From Tetragonia tetragonoides (lineage: Eukaryota; Streptophyta; Magnoliopsida; Caryophyllales; Aizoaceae), in assembly GCA_038025085.1 (NCBI GenBank), contig CM076147.1:27939001-28003000 (forward strand): a DNA stretch of 64,000 nt. The letters run 5' to 3'. Under the pieces are notes generated by a model. The model had not been told where the DNA came from. It did no database searches and saw only the letters and a list, made by a program, of their open reading frames with translations. Below are positions 21,506 to 32,802 of the stretch, piece by piece. The position numbers were made by a program, and so were the translations under genes. The number at the start of each line of letters is the position of its first letter. Position 1 is the first letter of the stretch.

Positions 21506-24131
21506 TGTGATACCCCAATATTTTTTATAATTATAATACCGATTTATAATTCATTTATAAATAGTTTCGGAGATTTAAATCGTATATTTATTTAACGATT
21601 CGATTTACTCAAATTAAGCCATAATAATATTCATTATTATTATGGAAATTTCAGGATTTATAATTATCAAATTGAGGGATTTAATTAAAATATTTTTGTA
21701 TATGAATAAGGTTTATTCATATTGTTTTAATTGGTTTTAATTAGCTTTTAATTAGTTTTAATTGTTTTAATTAACAATTAAATCAGAAAATTTATCCTAG
21801 GTCTAGTAGGTTTTGACTTTCATTGACTAGGCACCTATATAAGCTAAGAGATGGGCCAGTTGATAAGTTGGAAAAACTGAGCCAAAAACCTCAATTTTCT
21901 CTCTCTTCTCTCTCACTGCATTCTCTCCCTCTTTCTCTCTCTCTCCACCGCACACTCACTCTCTTTCCCTCTCCCTGCTGTCGCCGGCCACCAGGCCCAA
22001 CACCGGCCTCCTCACCCCTGCCGGTAATCCCCCTTCTCTCTCTCTGTTTCTCTCTCGTTCTCTTCCTCTCTCCCGTGCTCTGTTTCGCCCCCTCCCCATG
22101 TTTTTCTGGTTCGCGACCGATGCGCCACCAGTCCGCGCCTGGGTGGTCGCCGGCGAGTGACCGACGTGGAGGGGTCTAACCCGTCACTCCTCCCTCTCTC
22201 AGTCGCTCTCTCTCCCCCAATTCCTCTCTCTCTCTCTCTCTCTCTCTCGTGATCTCTCGCGCTCCCTCTCTCTCCTCCGTCGCCGGTGCTCCGGCGAGCC
22301 ACCACCGACCATGGTGGTCGGTGGGTGGTAGTCTTGATGATGGGCTAGGTCGTGGGTCCCCATGCTTGGTGTATCACGGCCTAGTCTCAAAAACCCGATT
22401 AGGGTTTCGTTTAAAAATTTCGTTTTAATTAATTTCGTATTTTCAGTATTTTTCAATAATTGGTTTTATTTTTCTGTACTCGTTTGGAACCCGAATCCGG
22501 ATATTCAAAAGACTAGATTGGTTGAAATAAATCAAGGAATTTAATAAAAATATTAGTTTATAGTTTCAATACTATTTGAATTTTCGTATTTACTAATTAT
22601 GTCTCGGTAATTATTTTTAATTAGGACCAAACGGACAAGCGTGTTCGGGTTGTGATTAGCAAGGTTACCTACTGCGTAGTGAGAATTTTTTAGGTAAGAG
22701 ATTGTGCCTACCTCCTTCCAAAGCCCCATCAAAACCATTTTGATGTGTTATGTGCTAGTTGATTATTATTGTGAATTTAATATGCGAAGCATGATTAAAT
22801 TATATCGTTGCTAATTATGAGAATTAGAAATATATTCTTTGCTATAAATATGATTTATATTGAGTATGACAAGTTTATGAAGTTTCGTCAATTAATTAGT
22901 TCATATGCTAATTATTGAGCATGTATGGCGATGTTGAATTTCTATTATTATTATGATATAATATACATGCTATTTGGAATGGGTTATTATTGAGTGCTAA
23001 TGAGCACCTACTAGTATATCTTGATGTTTATATGTGAAAGTGTAATTTTTGGATATTATGATTTACTGCCGAAGTCCTGCCGGAATTGCGTTAGACATAT
23101 GTGAAGCATGATTGTGATAATATGCATTTATGTCGTTATCGTTGTTATTATTATTCATTATCATGAGCATGAAATGAAGTAGTATGTCGTGGTCTCATTG
23201 TACCACTAAGTCAATCAAAGCAAGTATGTGAATTGAATTAAATGATAATAAGACTCCTACTGGATCCCTAGGAGTAGTCGAGCAATCAAGACTCATCTAA
23301 TTGATGTAGTCTAGGGATGCGTGATTCCCAAGTTACTTTTTATGGACACCTCGTAGTGTGTTCGGGACGGATTATTCCCCATCGTTTAATTCTCTACATA
23401 TCGGTTTTTATGTTAGAGGCAGTGTGAGTATACACTAGAGTAAGTTCATGGCATGTCTATATCTATCTATGAACAGTATGGGTAATCGCTGTTCTATTCG
23501 CTCTCTTATTTCTCTAATAAAGATGGTTATCTATTTGTGTTTGAATAATCACTAAAGCAAGAATTGCATGTAATTGAATGTCGAGTTTGCGTGTGCTTAT
23601 TGTATGACTACTTGTGCTTGCAAATGAATTTCAATGATTCTTCTAAAACCCAGGTAAGGTTTGCGAAAGTGTTTTTACTGGGTATGGACGACGTTTATTC
23701 ATTTTATCTGATTTTTGTTTTCTTTTGTTTCTTCTCTTTTCTTCTGTACTTGTTTCCGTCACGGAAACCAAAGTGCAGGTGTAGCTGAGTGAGGATGGAT
23801 AGCTTGAAGTGTTAATGTGGGCTGTTCCTTTAGAACTATTGGTTTATTGGTTACTTTGGATTATTGGGATTTTTGGTTTGTGCCCTTGAAGGCAAAGTTG
23901 TAATAATACTTTAATGGACTTAAGTTCACTTGATAGACAACTCTGATAGTAATGTTTAGTTGTTTAGATGCTTCCTTTGATACCTAGTTTTTCCTTTCTG
24001 CTTAGCATTTATTCCTTAGCGATAAATGTTGCAGTAGCACACCCTGGGTTTAGGACGGTTCAGCGGTATCGAGTCGTGGATAGCGACGTTGATAGTTCCC
24101 GAGAAATCCTTGCGAATTCGTGGGTGTTACA
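21506..24131 (+). repeat. Copy 1 3' LTR
   Basis: 2,626 bp, from TGTGATACCC to GGTGTTACA, with the TATA box at 21836-21843 and the CT tract at about 21895-22270. It is colinear with the 5' LTR. Confidence 0.95.
21836..21843 (+). promoter_or_regulatory. Copy 1 3' LTR TATA box
   Basis: TATATAAG, equivalent to 13667-13674. In a 3' LTR it could drive transcription outward into H. Confidence 0.55.
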
Positions 24132-24136
24132 CCATT
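24132..24136 (+). repeat. Target-site duplication of copy 1, right
   Basis: CCATT, identical to 13330-13334. Confidence 0.9.
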
Positions 24137-25017
24137 ATACACTTTCACCTCACCCTGGCCCTTCTCGGCTTGGGGAATAGATATTATTGGCAAGATAACC
24201 CAAACGGGTAAAGGAGGCTATGAATACATTCTAGTTGCTATTGAATACTTTACTAAATGGGTTGAGGCGCAATCCTATGCAAAGCTCAAAGCAAAGCATG
24301 TGGTTAAGTTCATCAAGAACAATATAATAGCTAGATATGGCGTTCCCCGAGAGATCATCAGTGACAACAGATCGCATTTTATGAAAGAAGTAATTGAACT
24401 ATTAGCCCAGTTCAAAATCCAGCATTGAAAATCATTTCCCTACAGGCCGCAAACAAACGGCGCAGTAGAAGCAGCTAACAAGAACATCAAGCAATCATCG
24501 AAAGAATGGCTAAAAACTACTACGATTGGCCCGACAAGTTGCCATTCGCACTTTGGGGGTATAGGACTTCCATTCGCGCATCAACAGGAGCAACACCTTA
24601 CTCTCTAGTTTATGGGATGGAAGTTGTTTTACCAATCGAACTAGAGGTCCCGTCTCTAAGGATCATCCTAGAAAGCCAAATTCCGGAGGTGGATTGGGTC
24701 CAAGCCCGGTATGACCAATTAGTCCTATTGGATGAGAAAAGGTTGCAAGCTTTGCATAATGTAAGAATCTATCAAAAAAGATTGACAAAGCACTTCAACC
24801 AAAAGCTCAAGATGAGAGACCTCAAAGTTGGAGACCTAGTACTCAAAGAAGTGAGGGCCAATGTCACTGACCCTGAGGCAAGTTTAGGCCCAATTGGTCC
24901 GGTCCCTTTCTTATCACAAAAATCCTAACCGGCGGAGCTGCAAGATTGGCAGACTTAGACGGGATTCAATTCAGTCAATGGATAAATATGGATCAATTGA
25001 AAAAGTTCTATGCCTAG
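24137..25017 (+). pseudogene. H integrase, core and C-terminal part
   Basis: It resumes the integrase cut at 13334. The catalytic core shows WGIDIIGKI (first Asp, about 24175) and EIISDNRSHF (second Asp, about 24352). The Glu region lies near 24460, where a TGA and a frameshift intervene. The C-terminal part has the Tat motif GATPYSLVYGMEVVLPIE (about 24588) and DLKVGDLVLKEV. A late frameshift near 24920 separates the final residues, which end at TAG 25015-25017. A one-base shift is also present right after the copy 1 insertion point. Confidence 0.85.
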
Positions 25018-25434
25018 GAAAATCATCTAAAATAGTACTTTCGAGAGGCCCATAATAGGCTAAGTAATCCCTCAAAAATTAAATAAAAAAAAAAATGGGA
25101 TTCAATATTTAATCGCAAGAATAAGAAATACGAGCGGCCTGATTCCCCTTAAAGGATACGTAGAATAACCCAATTGCAATTGGGCCCGACCCCTTCATCA
25201 TTTTCGCGTTCAAAAGTTGTTGAAATAATAATAAAGTAAATAAAGTTGCAATATTGCATAAATTTTAGCATGTCTCCATAAATAATAAAAGTCCATTACA
25301 AATGACTTGCCAATTTTAAAAAAAATGCAAATATTTAAATCTAAGTCCTAAAGGGGCACATCACCCTTATTGAATTTAAATGCAACACAAAAGGTAATCC
25401 TAAGCTAGACATGCTCCAAAAAAGAGTATTAGCA
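25018..25434 (+). other. H spacer after pol
   Basis: An AT-rich spacer between the end of pol and the 3' end of the convergent antisense gene. It includes an A-run near 25085. No gene seen. Confidence 0.5.
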
Positions 25435-26997
25435 TTAATAGACTACTCCGTAGCTTCGGTAGTAGGACCCGCATCTTCCATAGTCATCCGCTATGAGGCC
25501 CTCCGCATCTCGCTCCTTGGGAGCCCATCTCTCACGGACCGGGGGTTCCTCTTCTTCAATCTCCATTGGAGGTGTGCTTGAAGATGCCTCATGATCATTG
25601 GCCCGAATTGGGGCTACCTCTTGTGGCTAGTAGTAATCTTCTCCAAAGCTTTCTTGGCCTTTGGGCTAAGGACGCCTTTCACATGCTTGAGTCCCTTTTT
25701 CTTGCCCTTTCCCTTTGGGTCATTAGGGTTTGAAAGTCTTAGGCTAGCTTTGGCCGATTGCGCCTTAAGGTCACTTTGCTCGGACTTCCTACATGCACGA
25801 CGACTCTTCGTAGTTTTACAATCCATTCAATCTTCATAGGTCGATGATATGGCCGTGGGCGCCTTAACGTGAGGAATAGTCCACTTAGGGCGACGATCCC
25901 ATGCACACTCCCAAGATCTTACCATGCTAATTGTCAAAGTTCACGCGGTAGGAGGTACACTATCCTTTTGTGGGATAATTTGAAGTTTCCCATATTGTCG
26001 CATATTACAACTAGGAAATATGTAAGTAGAGTTAAGGAGACCAAGGATTTGATAATATCCTGAGTCTTTATTACATTCGATTGCAGATTAAGGCCCCACC
26101 ACTTCACGGTCCATCGTAGCAAAGGGAAAGCTTTAAGGTACCCACGCCTCTCATCAATGGTGGATTCATAATACAATCTCCGGCGTGCGGAAAATTGCTT
26201 AGGTTGATACTTAGCGCATTAGCGGGTCTCTCAATGAAACACATATGCTCAAGAAGCCATATCTACAAAAGCAAGCAAAATAATAAAGTCAACAATCCAT
26301 CAAAGATTCAAGCTTTATTAACAAAAAAATAACTCAAGCAAAAAAAAACAAGCACTTACTTGGAGAAGGAGAGGACTCCCCGTCCATCCACCGAAAGATG
26401 GTTCTTGTTTCTTGCGATCCAAGCATATTATAGTTTCACCAAGGATAAGAGACATAGGGGTAAAATCATTTTGGATTTGATCTACAATCCTAAGCATGCT
26501 AGACTTACCCTTATTACCTCCACCAACAAAGAGGTACCTATGAAAAAGACATATAATAAAAGCACGTCTATAATATGTCTCGCTCATCACATCATTGTCA
26601 TCCCTTACCTTGGGGAAAAAGATGTCGATTACACCGTTGAGGTCCAATTCATCACTCCTAGCAATGGAGGAGGCTTAAGTTGGTGATAGGTCGAGATATC
26701 TCTTGTAGTACCCTTCAAGGTTTGCTCCAAGTCATTTAGTAGCGGGAGCTCGGTCATGAGAAAATCCAAGAATAGCGGCAAACTCTTCGGGAAGAGGGCA
26801 TAGTTTATTATACCCAAAACGAAAACGTAAAACTTGTCATCCCAAAACTCGATCATGGACTCAAGGAGATTCCATACAATTTGAACTTGTTTGAGGTGGA
26901 ACAGAGCATTCAAGTGGAACGGAACGAGTCTCATCCTCTCTTCGAGGATCATGGATTGTAACCACTTATCAAATTTAACATCAAAACTTGTCATGGC
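25435..26997 (-). pseudogene. H antisense gene 2, Plant Mobile Domain-like, two or more exons
   Basis: It reads opposite to gag-pol. The start is taken at 26997 because a TATA box at 27094-27100 would place the transcript start below the earlier ATG at 27075. The first exon has MTSFDVKFDKWLQSM and IEFWDDKFYVF; a frameshift near 26660 leads into DLNGVIDIFF and VGGGNKGKSS. A clear intron runs from GTAAGTGC near 26365 to TTTTGTAG near 26268, joining to IWLLEHMCF. A Lys-rich stretch (KGKGKKKGLKHVKG) and an acidic tail ending GSYYRSYGVVY close at 25435. The layout and the IWLLEH-type motif fit Plant Mobile Domain / DUF7745-like proteins, known from genes such as MAIN/MAIL1 and from transposons. 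Assignment is by pattern only. Several frameshifts break it. Confidence 0.5.
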
Positions 26998-27085
26998 TGA
27001 ATTCTCATAAAATAAGGGGGTTTCTCTCTCTAAAAAGCTCTCTATTGATGGTAAATTGTAAAGGTGATGTCCCAAATCGGACTAA

Positions 27086-27096
27086 CCCAACGGTTA
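27086..27096 (+). promoter_or_regulatory. MSA-like MYB site at antisense gene 2 promoter
   Basis: CCCAACGGTTA fits the consensus YCYAACGGYYA of the mitosis-specific activator element bound by MYB3R factors. It overlaps the edge of the TATA box of antisense gene 2. Binding is not shown. Confidence 0.35.
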
Positions 27097-27100
27097 TATA
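27094..27100 (-). promoter_or_regulatory. TATA box of antisense gene 2
   Basis: TATATAA on the minus strand, about 100 bp upstream of the chosen ATG (26997) and just downstream, in gene orientation, of a CAGCGG cluster. Confidence 0.55.
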
Positions 27101-27149
27101 GGGCTCGCACGAAAAAGACAAAAAAAATAAGGCAACCCGTCAAAAAAGG

Positions 27150-27275
27150 GCTCCAACGGCCCCTATTCAAGTCGTTGAAGGCTCAGCGGTGCTCGATAGT
27201 GCAGCACAGGCCCAGCGGCCTGTCGCTGAGCTCCAGCGGTACGCACCTAAGCCTCAGCCGTACGCCGTTGGACCA
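27150..27275. promoter_or_regulatory. CAGCGG/CCGCTG cluster upstream of antisense gene 2
   Basis: A GC-rich island in AT-rich surroundings with CAGCGG at 27184, 27213 and 27234, CAGCCG near 27255 and inverse forms (TCGCTGAG, GCCGTTGG) between. Similar blocks lie in both H LTRs and upstream of antisense gene 1. Confidence 0.55.
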
Positions 27276-27783
27276 TGGCAACCCCTGTTTCAACTCCCAC
27301 TGCTCGGCGCCTGCTGCCGGACAACTTTCTCGAAGACAACCTCTTTTATTCTGAATTAGAAACTTTCCTGAACTGTTTTGGACTCAATTATGACTCTTTT
27401 TCTATTTTTTTCTATTCTTTCTACTTTGTATTATTTCCCTAAAATTAATGGAAACTCCACAATTTTCTTATTTTCTTTTTGGCTGATTATCATTATTCCT
27501 TTTATCATCTTTTTTTTTATTCACCCCTTTTTCATTATTAATTATTTTCATTTCATCTTTCCACCCCTTCCTTTATTTCATTTTTTTTAAGGGGGATAGG
27601 GTACATCCAATTTTAATTTTTTGGCTATACCATTTTTTGCTAAATGACTATTACCTGCGCATTTGTTTGACTACGTGTGCATTTGCATTAGCCTAACTAT
27701 GTGCAGGAACCAATAAATAAGCAAGCAATATTTACAAGCACAAAGTCCGAATATTTTGTTCAATACAAATGTTCAAACGTATT
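27276..27783. other. H spacer, T-rich
   Basis: This stretch is strongly T-rich between 27400 and 27600. It holds no supported gene. Open frames here are hydrophobic by composition only. Confidence 0.5.
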
Positions 27784-28634
27784 TCACACAAATACGTTAT
27801 CATAAAAACCGCCACCACCCGCATCATCATTCGTACGGGCCACCTCAAAATGGTCCTCCGACCTCTGCCCCTTATCACCAAAGATCGACGCAGCAAACTG
27901 GCTAGGGTCAAATGAGGAATGTCGAGCAGGCTCCTGATACGAACTCCCCTCTCCAGCATAACTCGAGTCATAACCCCATGAAGCACGAGGAGGCATGGTA
28001 GGCACCATCGGAACAGAAACTGGGGGATGATAATAAAGATCTCCATAAGAAGGATACCCCGCATACCCGGGATAGGAAGGGTACATCGGCATATGCATAG
28101 GAGCAGCCTCCACATACGAAGTCATCCTACTCCCACTAGGACGGTCCTGCCGATGCACGGGCACCCTCTCTCTCCTTGGACCCTCCCTCTGAGGGCTCCT
28201 CTCGTGACAAGGACTACGCTCAGGCGAGCTCACACCCTCATCATCCGACATCACCACCTGTCGTGACCAACGAGGAAGGGGTCGACAGTACTCAACCTGC
28301 ATTCCACAGATAATTATAAATACATTGCTCAAAGCATGCAACTTTGAAAATGCAAATAGAAGTTTACCTTGTCCAAGTCAGCTCTTGAGCAAGTACCCTT
28401 CGAAAGAGCTCGGAATATCCAAGACTTCATGACATGAACCATCTTGAGGACCTTTCCGGTCTGCTCGCGATCAAGCTACACAAAGGAAAAGATAGCACAA
28501 GCATATAATGAATAGCAAGGCATCCCACATTTTTAAAAATTACAAATTTACCCTTGGATGCCAATTCGAAAGAGGAAGACCCTGGATATCCTCATCAAGG
28601 TCCTCAAACATGGAAATCTCTCCCCGGCACTCCT
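27784..28634 (-). pseudogene. H antisense gene 1, C-terminal part
   Basis: This is the 3' portion of the gene that starts at about 42456 and is split by chromovirus copy 2. The last exon (about 28300-27784) opens QVEYCRPLPRWSRQVVMSDD and continues Arg/Ser/Pro-rich. A Tyr/Pro/Gly-rich low-complexity stretch (MYPSYPGYAGYPSYGDLYY) follows, ending GGGGFYDNVFV and stop. The tail looks intrinsically disordered. Upstream, 28380-28634 has short exon-like frames joining across the insertion. Confidence 0.5.
28630..28634 (+). repeat. Target-site duplication of copy 2, left
   Basis: CTCCT, repeated at 40579-40583. Confidence 0.9.
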
Positions 28635-30690
28635 TGTAACACCCCCGAATTCGCAACGATTTCCAGGGAACTATCGACGTCGCTGTCCACGACTCGACCC
28701 CGCCGAACCATTACGGACCCAGGGGAGTGCCACTGTAACATTTATCGCTAAGGAGTAAATGCTAAGCAGAAAGGAAAACTAGGTATCAAAGGAAGCATCT
28801 AAACAAATTAAACATATATATCAGAGTTGTCTATCCAGCGGTCTTAAGTCCATTATAGTTTTATTACAACTTTGCCTTCAAGGGCACAAACCAAAATCCC
28901 AAATAATCCAAGGTAACCAATAAATCCATAGTTCTAAACAAACAGCCCACATTCAACCTTCTAGCAAACCGTCCTCACTCAGCTACTCCTGCACTTTGGT
29001 TTCCGTGACGGAAACAAGATACAGAAGAAAAAGAGAAGAAATAAAAGAAAACAAAAATCAGATAAACTGAATAAACGTCGTCCATACCCAGTAAAAACAC
29101 TTTCGCAAACCTTACCTGGGTTTTAGAAGAATCATTGAAATTCATTTGCATGCACAAGTAGTCATACAATCAAGCACACGCATACTCGATATTTAATTAC
29201 ATGCAATTCTTGCTTTAGTGATCATTCGGACAAAAATAGATAAACCATCTTGATTAGAGAGATAAGAGAGCGAATAGAACAGCGATTACCCATACTGTTC
29301 ATAGATAGATATAGACATGCCATGGACTTACGCTAGTGTATACTCATACTACCTCTAACATAATAATCGATATGTAGAGAATTAAACAATGGGGAATGAT
29401 TCGTCCCGAACACACTACGAGGTGTCCATAAAAGTAACTTGGGAATCACGCATCCCTAGACTGTATCAATTAGATAAGTGTCGATAGCTTGGCTACTCCT
29501 ACGGATCCATTAGGAGTCTTATTCTCATTTAATTCAATTCACATACTTGCATTGATTGACCTAGTGGTACAACGAGACCACAACATACTACTTCATTTCA
29601 TGCTCATAATAATGAATAATAATAACGACGATTACGACATAAATACATATTAACAATAATCATGCTTCATATATGTCTAACGAAATTTCGGCAGCACTTC
29701 GACAGTAAATCAAGATATCCAAAAATTACACTTTCACAAATAAATCATCCAATACAATAATAGGTACTCATTAGCACTCAATAACATCCCATTCCAAATA
29801 GCACATATTATTATATCATAACAATTTTAGAAATTCAACATCGCCATAATTAAACATTAATTAGCATATGAACTAACTAATTAACAAAACCTTATAAAGT
29901 TATCATACTCAATATAAATCCTATTTACAGCGGATAATATATTTCAATTTCTCATAATTAATGTTGATATAATTTAATCATGCTTCGCATATTAAATTCA
30001 CAATAATAATCAATTAGCACATAACACATCAAAATAGTTTTGATGGGGCTTTGGAAAGAGGTAGGCACAATCACTTACATAACAAATGCTCAATAAGCAG
30101 TAGGTGCCTTGGCTAATCACAACCCTATCACGCTTGTCCGTTTGGTCCTAATTAAAAACAATTATCGAGACATAATTAAAATATACGAAAATCCAAAAAG
30201 TACTGAAACTGTAAACTAATATTTTTATTAAATTTCTTAATTTATTCCAACCAATCTAGGCTTTTTAAAATCTGGATTCGGACTCCGAACGAGTACTGAA
30301 AAATAAAAACAATTATTGAAAAATACTGAAAATACGAAATTAATTAAAACGAAATTATTAAACAAAACCCCAATCGGTTTTTCGAGTCTAGGCCGTGATT
30401 CACCAAGCATGGGGACCCACGACCTAGCCCATCACCAAGACCACCACCCACCGACCACCATGGTCGGCGGTGGCTCGCCGGAGCACCGGCGACGGAGGAC
30501 AAAGAGAGTAAGAGAGATCGCGAGAGAGAGAGAGTTCGCGAGGGAGAGAGAGAGCGACTGAGAGGGGGAGGAGCGACGGGCGGGGCTCAGTCGCGTCGGC
30601 CACTCGCCGGCGACGCGACAGTCGCGGCTCAACAAAACAAGGGAGGGGGGAAAAACAGAGCGTGAAAGAGAGAGAAAGAAAGAGAGAAAA

Positions 30691-30722
<32 letters not shown>

Positions 30723-31240
30723 TGTGGGATTAACGGCGGGAAGAGGAGGCCGGTGGCTGGCCTGGTGGCCGGCGACAGCAGGGAGAGGGAGAGACAGAAA
30801 GTGTGCGGAGGAGAGAGAGAGAAACCGTGAGGGAGGAGAGAGAGAGAGAGAATTGGGGTTTTGGCTCAGTTTTTGCAACTGATCAACTGGCCCATTTCTT
30901 AGCTTATATAGGTGTTTGGTCAAAGAAAGTCAAACCCTACTAGAATTGGGATTATTTTCTGATTTAATTGCTAATTAAAAATAATTAAAACTAATTAAAT
31001 GCTAATAAAAACAAATTAAAACAATATGAATAAGCCTTATTCATATACAAAACCATTTTAACTAAATCCCTCAATTTGATAATTATAAATCCTGAAATTT
31101 CCATAATAATAATTAATATTATTATCGCTTAATTTGAGTAAATCGAATCGTTGAATAAATATACGATTTAAATCTCCGAAACTATTTATAAATGAATTAT
31201 AAATCGATATTATAATTATAGAAAATATTGGGGTATCACA
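28635..31240 (-). repeat. Copy 2 3' LTR
   Basis: 2,606 bp. On the minus strand it runs from TGTGATACCC at 31240 to the terminal ACA at 28635. The TATA box is at 30903-30910 and the GA/CT tract at about 30500-30860. Confidence 0.95.
30903..30910 (-). promoter_or_regulatory. Copy 2 3' LTR TATA box
   Basis: TATATAAG on the minus strand, at the family position. Confidence 0.6.
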
Positions 31241-31482
31241 TTCTACCCTCCTTAAAAGAAGTTTCGTCCCGAAACTTGAAACATGAAGTAATCACTTCTC
31301 AACGACTAAACGAGTTTACCCATACGAAGGTATAAATCGATTTTAGGACAACGATAATGCAATGCGTGTACTACAGTTGTGATCTAGGTCGATTAGTAGT
31401 GCAGCATGCAATGCTAGAACATGCAACTCGTGCAGAGCGGTAAACAAAACACGAAATTACTAGGTGTGACATTCTACCCTCC
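31241..31482 (-). promoter_or_regulatory. Copy 2 3' end with duplicated PPT-LTR-start motif
   Basis: A PPT abuts the LTR at 31241-31255. A second motif has its TGTCACACC start at 31471 on the minus strand, 231 bp from the LTR start, exactly as in copy 1. Confidence 0.8.
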
Positions 31483-32802
31483 TTAAAAAGGATTTCGTCT
31501 CGAAACTCGAATGGAATTAGTACCTTCGAGAAAGAGTTCTGGGTACTTCTCGCGCATCATGGATTCAGCTTCCCATGTTGCCTCTTCTTGACCATGACGG
31601 GACCAAATATCTTTCACAATCGGAACGGTCTTCGTGCGAGTCGAGCGCTCTTTGCAGTCGGTGATCTCGATCGGACGTTCTTCATATGTCAAACTCTCGT
31701 CAAATTCGATCGTTTCAGGTTGAACGACATGAGTTGGATCGTGTACGTATCGCTCCAGTTGACAGACGTGAAAGACATTGTGGACTTTCTCAAGTTCCAC
31801 AGGTAAAGCTAGACGATAAGCAACTTCACCAATCCTCTCTAGGATCTCGTAAGGTCCAATGTAACGAGGACTTAACTTACCCTTACGACCAAAACGCATC
31901 ACACCCTTGGTAGGAGATACTCGCAAAAGTACCTTACTTCCCACCTCAAATTCTTCGGGTCTACGACCTCTATCTGCATATGATTTCTGGCGATCTTGTG
32001 CACTTCGCATCTTCGTCTGAATCACCTTCACAATGTCGACAGTCTACTGGATCATATTAGGACCCAAAATTGCAGTCTCGCTAATGTCGTTCCAACATAC
32101 GGGCGATCTCCACTTCCTACCATACAAGGCTTCATATGGCACTCGATCAATGCTTGAATGATAGCTATTGTTGTAAGAAAATTCGATCAACGGAATGTTT
32201 TTATCCCACGAAGCTTGGTATTCGAGGGCACACGTTCGAAGCATATCCTCTAGAGTCTGGATTGTCCTTTCCGTCTGGCCATCTGTTGCAGGATGAAAAG
32301 CGGTACTAAACTTCAATTTGCTTCCGAAAGCTTCTTGTAATTTCTGCCAGAAGTTAGAGAGAAATCTCGAGTCTCTATCAGAAACAATATCTTCAGGTAC
32401 ACTATGAAGTCTCATGACCTCCTTGACGTACGCGTCAACCAGTTTCTCCATTTCCCATGTGTCGTGCATAGGGATGAATCATGCGACCTTCGTCAAACGA
32501 TCTACAACCACCCAAATGGCGTTGTTCCTCTTTTGTGTCAAAGGTAAACCCATGACAAAATCCATAAAAATCGAATTCCCTTTCCAAGTCGGAACTTCCA
32601 GTGATTGTACCATACCACCCGTACTCTTATGCTCGATCTTGACTTTCTTACATGTCAAACACTTCGCAACGAACTCAGCGACATCTTGTTTCATGAATTT
32701 CCACCAGAACACTTGGCGAAGATCTTTGTAAAGCTTATCTCCACCAGGATGTACAGAATACGGTGTATTATGAGCTTCACCCAGAATCTGACTTTTTATA
32801 TC
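31483..32802 (-). pseudogene. pol: Copy 2 integrase and chromodomain
   Basis: It inserts cDNA into the genome. The zinc domain (H...H, then CLTCKKVK near 32640), the catalytic core (DFVMGLPLT, DSRFLSNFW, DGQTERTIQTL), the GPY/F region and the chromodomain-like tail (SRHGQEEATWEAESMM) are all present. In-frame stops lie near 32478 and 32043, and one at 32802 separates it from RNase H. The normal TGA seen in copy 1 is CGA here, so the frame runs on to 31483. Confidence 0.9.

Larger units (their letters stand above)
13335..24131 (+). mobile_element. Chromovirus (Tekay/Del-like Ty3-gypsy) copy 1
   Basis: This is a complete element of 10,797 bp with LTRs 13335-15975 and 21506-24131, both starting TGTGATACCC and ending GGTGTTACA. 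It has 5-bp CCATT duplications, a tRNA-Met primer site, an extra ORF, gag-pol, a C-terminal chromodomain and a PPT. Within pol about 1.2 kb (end of RT, RNase H and most of integrase) is missing relative to copy 2, so it could move only with help. The LTRs differ at six of the first ~110 positions by eye. Confidence 0.95.

Noticed and set aside
25591..25839. Plus-strand hydrophobic frame in the region after H pol
   Set aside because: It is the opposite-strand shadow of the Lys-rich part of antisense gene 2.
27378..27590. Plus-strand membrane-like frame of 70 codons
   Set aside because: It is a translation of a T-rich stretch; hydrophobicity follows from composition.
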